Below are positions 19,953 through 20,415 of a DNA stretch of 20,415 nt, in pieces (positions within the stretch are counted from its first letter, which is position 1; every line of letters begins with the position of its first letter). The notes under the pieces are model-generated. The model was not told the DNA's origin. It made no database searches and saw nothing but the letters and a program-made list of their open reading frames with translations. The translations under genes were made by a program, and so were the position numbers. The stretch covers positions 1 to 20,415 of the IMG/VR virus record IMGVR_UViG_3300028388_004790. One strand, 5' to 3'. The DNA is from a virus.

Positions 19953-20415
19953 CGAGGCCCGGCAGGGCCGAGAAGTAACGTTCCACACGCTCCAGGAACC
20001 TAGATTCGGCGCCTCGTAGTTCTAAATCGCTGAGTTGGCGGATCTGCGGGGCGCCGGTGCGACGCGCCACCACGACGAACGCTCCAGCGGCTCTAATGCC
20101 GGTGAGACTCATGAGTCCAACGCTGTAGGCGCCGAGCTGGTCGATGTAGTTGGTGAGCATCTCTTCGGTGCGCTCGCGGACGCTGGTTTTCCAGTCCACG
20201 AGGCACGGACCAGTGCCTTGAATGTCGAGCAAGGCGTCGCACGTTCCAGCGAAGCCGGCACTGTGGTGAATGCTGAATTCAACTGCATGAATGGCCGAAA
20301 CGTGGTCGGCGATCCAGCAGCGGAGTCCACGGGCGTAGCCTGCAGCGCTCCAGGGGACCCTAGGAGCCCCTTGAATGGCCCTTTCGAGGCCCCAGCGGGT
20401 GATCGATCCAGGGCA
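19900..20415 (-). CDS. PD-(D/E)XK nuclease, RecB/Cas4-type exonuclease (partial, N-terminus off right edge)
   Basis: 171 codons are open from the right edge to a stop at 19900; a start at 20232 would remove catalytic residues, so the true start is outside. In window numbering the core is VEFSIHHSAGFAGTCDALLD (45-64, Glu46 and Asp60), CLVDWKT (71-77, Asp74 and Lys76) and YIDQLGAYSVG (motif with Gln93). This is the classical arrangement of PD-(D/E)XK exonucleases such as RecB-like and phage recombination or degradation nucleases. Such enzymes trim host or phage DNA during replication and recombination. The C-terminus carries a repeated EKSHS peptide produced by DNA repeats. It is downstream of nothing visible and divides the rightward operon from the edge. 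Confidence 0.85.
   Translation of the reverse strand, partial: CPGSITRWGLERAIQGAPRVPWSAAGYARGLRCWIADHVSAIHAVEFSIHHSAGFAGTCDALLDIQGTGPCLVDWKTSVRERTEEMLTNYIDQLGAYSVGLMSLTGIRAAGAFVVVARRTGAPQIRQLSDLELRGAESRFLERVERYFSALPGLEKSHSQCSLRSHEKSHS
20102..20115 (+). repeat. 14-bp direct repeat, copy 2, with a 12-bp palindrome
   Basis: GTGAGACTCATGAG repeats copy 1 at 19739-19752. The sequence GACTCATGAGTC at 20106-20117 is a perfect palindrome; copy 1 has one mismatch. It lies in the coding region of the nuclease. Confidence 0.6.

Larger units (their letters stand above)
243..20410 (+). repeat. Dispersed strand-biased heptamer family CGNTCCA
   Basis: By hand I count about 55 copies on the + strand (first at 243, last at 20404) and about 8 on the - strand. 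N is T (about 20), C (19), A (10) or G (6). Copies per 5 kb from left: 4, 9, 15 and 27. They fall in coding DNA of both orientations and all frames, and in non-coding DNA. See the findings for positions. Confidence 0.8.

Noticed and set aside
19776-19988. A 70-aa leftward frame after the nuclease
   Set aside because: Basic product without a recognisable pattern; it overlaps the nuclease end and DNA repeats. No ribosome site or promoter supports it.

Overview
This window looks like part of a tailed (siphovirus-type) phage or prophage. The packaging, head, neck and tail genes lie in one long leftward (minus-strand) block from about 17.6 kb to the left edge. A short accessory region fills the right end. 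No tRNA, rRNA, CRISPR array, insertion sequence or integrase is visible. The host cannot be fixed from the sequence. A cyanobacterial (picocyanobacterial) host is a reasonable but unproven guess, resting on the style of the tape-measure, DUF4055-type portal and small basic proteins plus one HIP1-like GCGATCGC site near 18862.

Layout, read right to left: a partial PD-(D/E)XK nuclease (minus) at the right edge; a rightward pair (a 98-aa acidic protein and a 117-aa terminase-small-like HTH protein); a divergent promoter region with 9-bp tandem repeats; a leftward accessory operon (221-aa unknown, 47-aa unknown, two small membrane proteins, a 45-aa helical protein); large terminase; a second small-terminase-like HTH protein; five small head-region genes; portal; a 60-aa protein; scaffold; major capsid; a strong terminator; four neck/connector genes; tail tube; a second strong terminator; a G/GT tail-chaperone pair joined by a putative -1 frameshift at CCCAAAA; tape measure; a minor tail protein with a frame break; an NlpC/P60-like protein; and two large overlapping tail-tip genes, the second running off the left edge.

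Working together, the terminase fills a capsid built on the scaffold through the portal. The connector, terminator and tube proteins close the head and build the tail on the tape measure. The tail-tip proteins contact the host. The two intrinsic terminators sit directly after the capsid and tube genes, which normally make the most abundant virion proteins.

The most unusual signal is not a gene. The degenerate heptamer CGNTCCA occurs about 55 times on the + strand but only about 8 times on the - strand (hand count). It appears in every reading frame and in genes of both orientations, and its density climbs steadily from left (4 per 5 kb) to right (27 in the last 5.4 kb). A tandem array of related TCCA-core 9-mers lies between the divergent promoters at about 18.95-19.0 kb. 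This could be a recognition system (Chi-like, packaging, primase or restriction-related) that I cannot identify.
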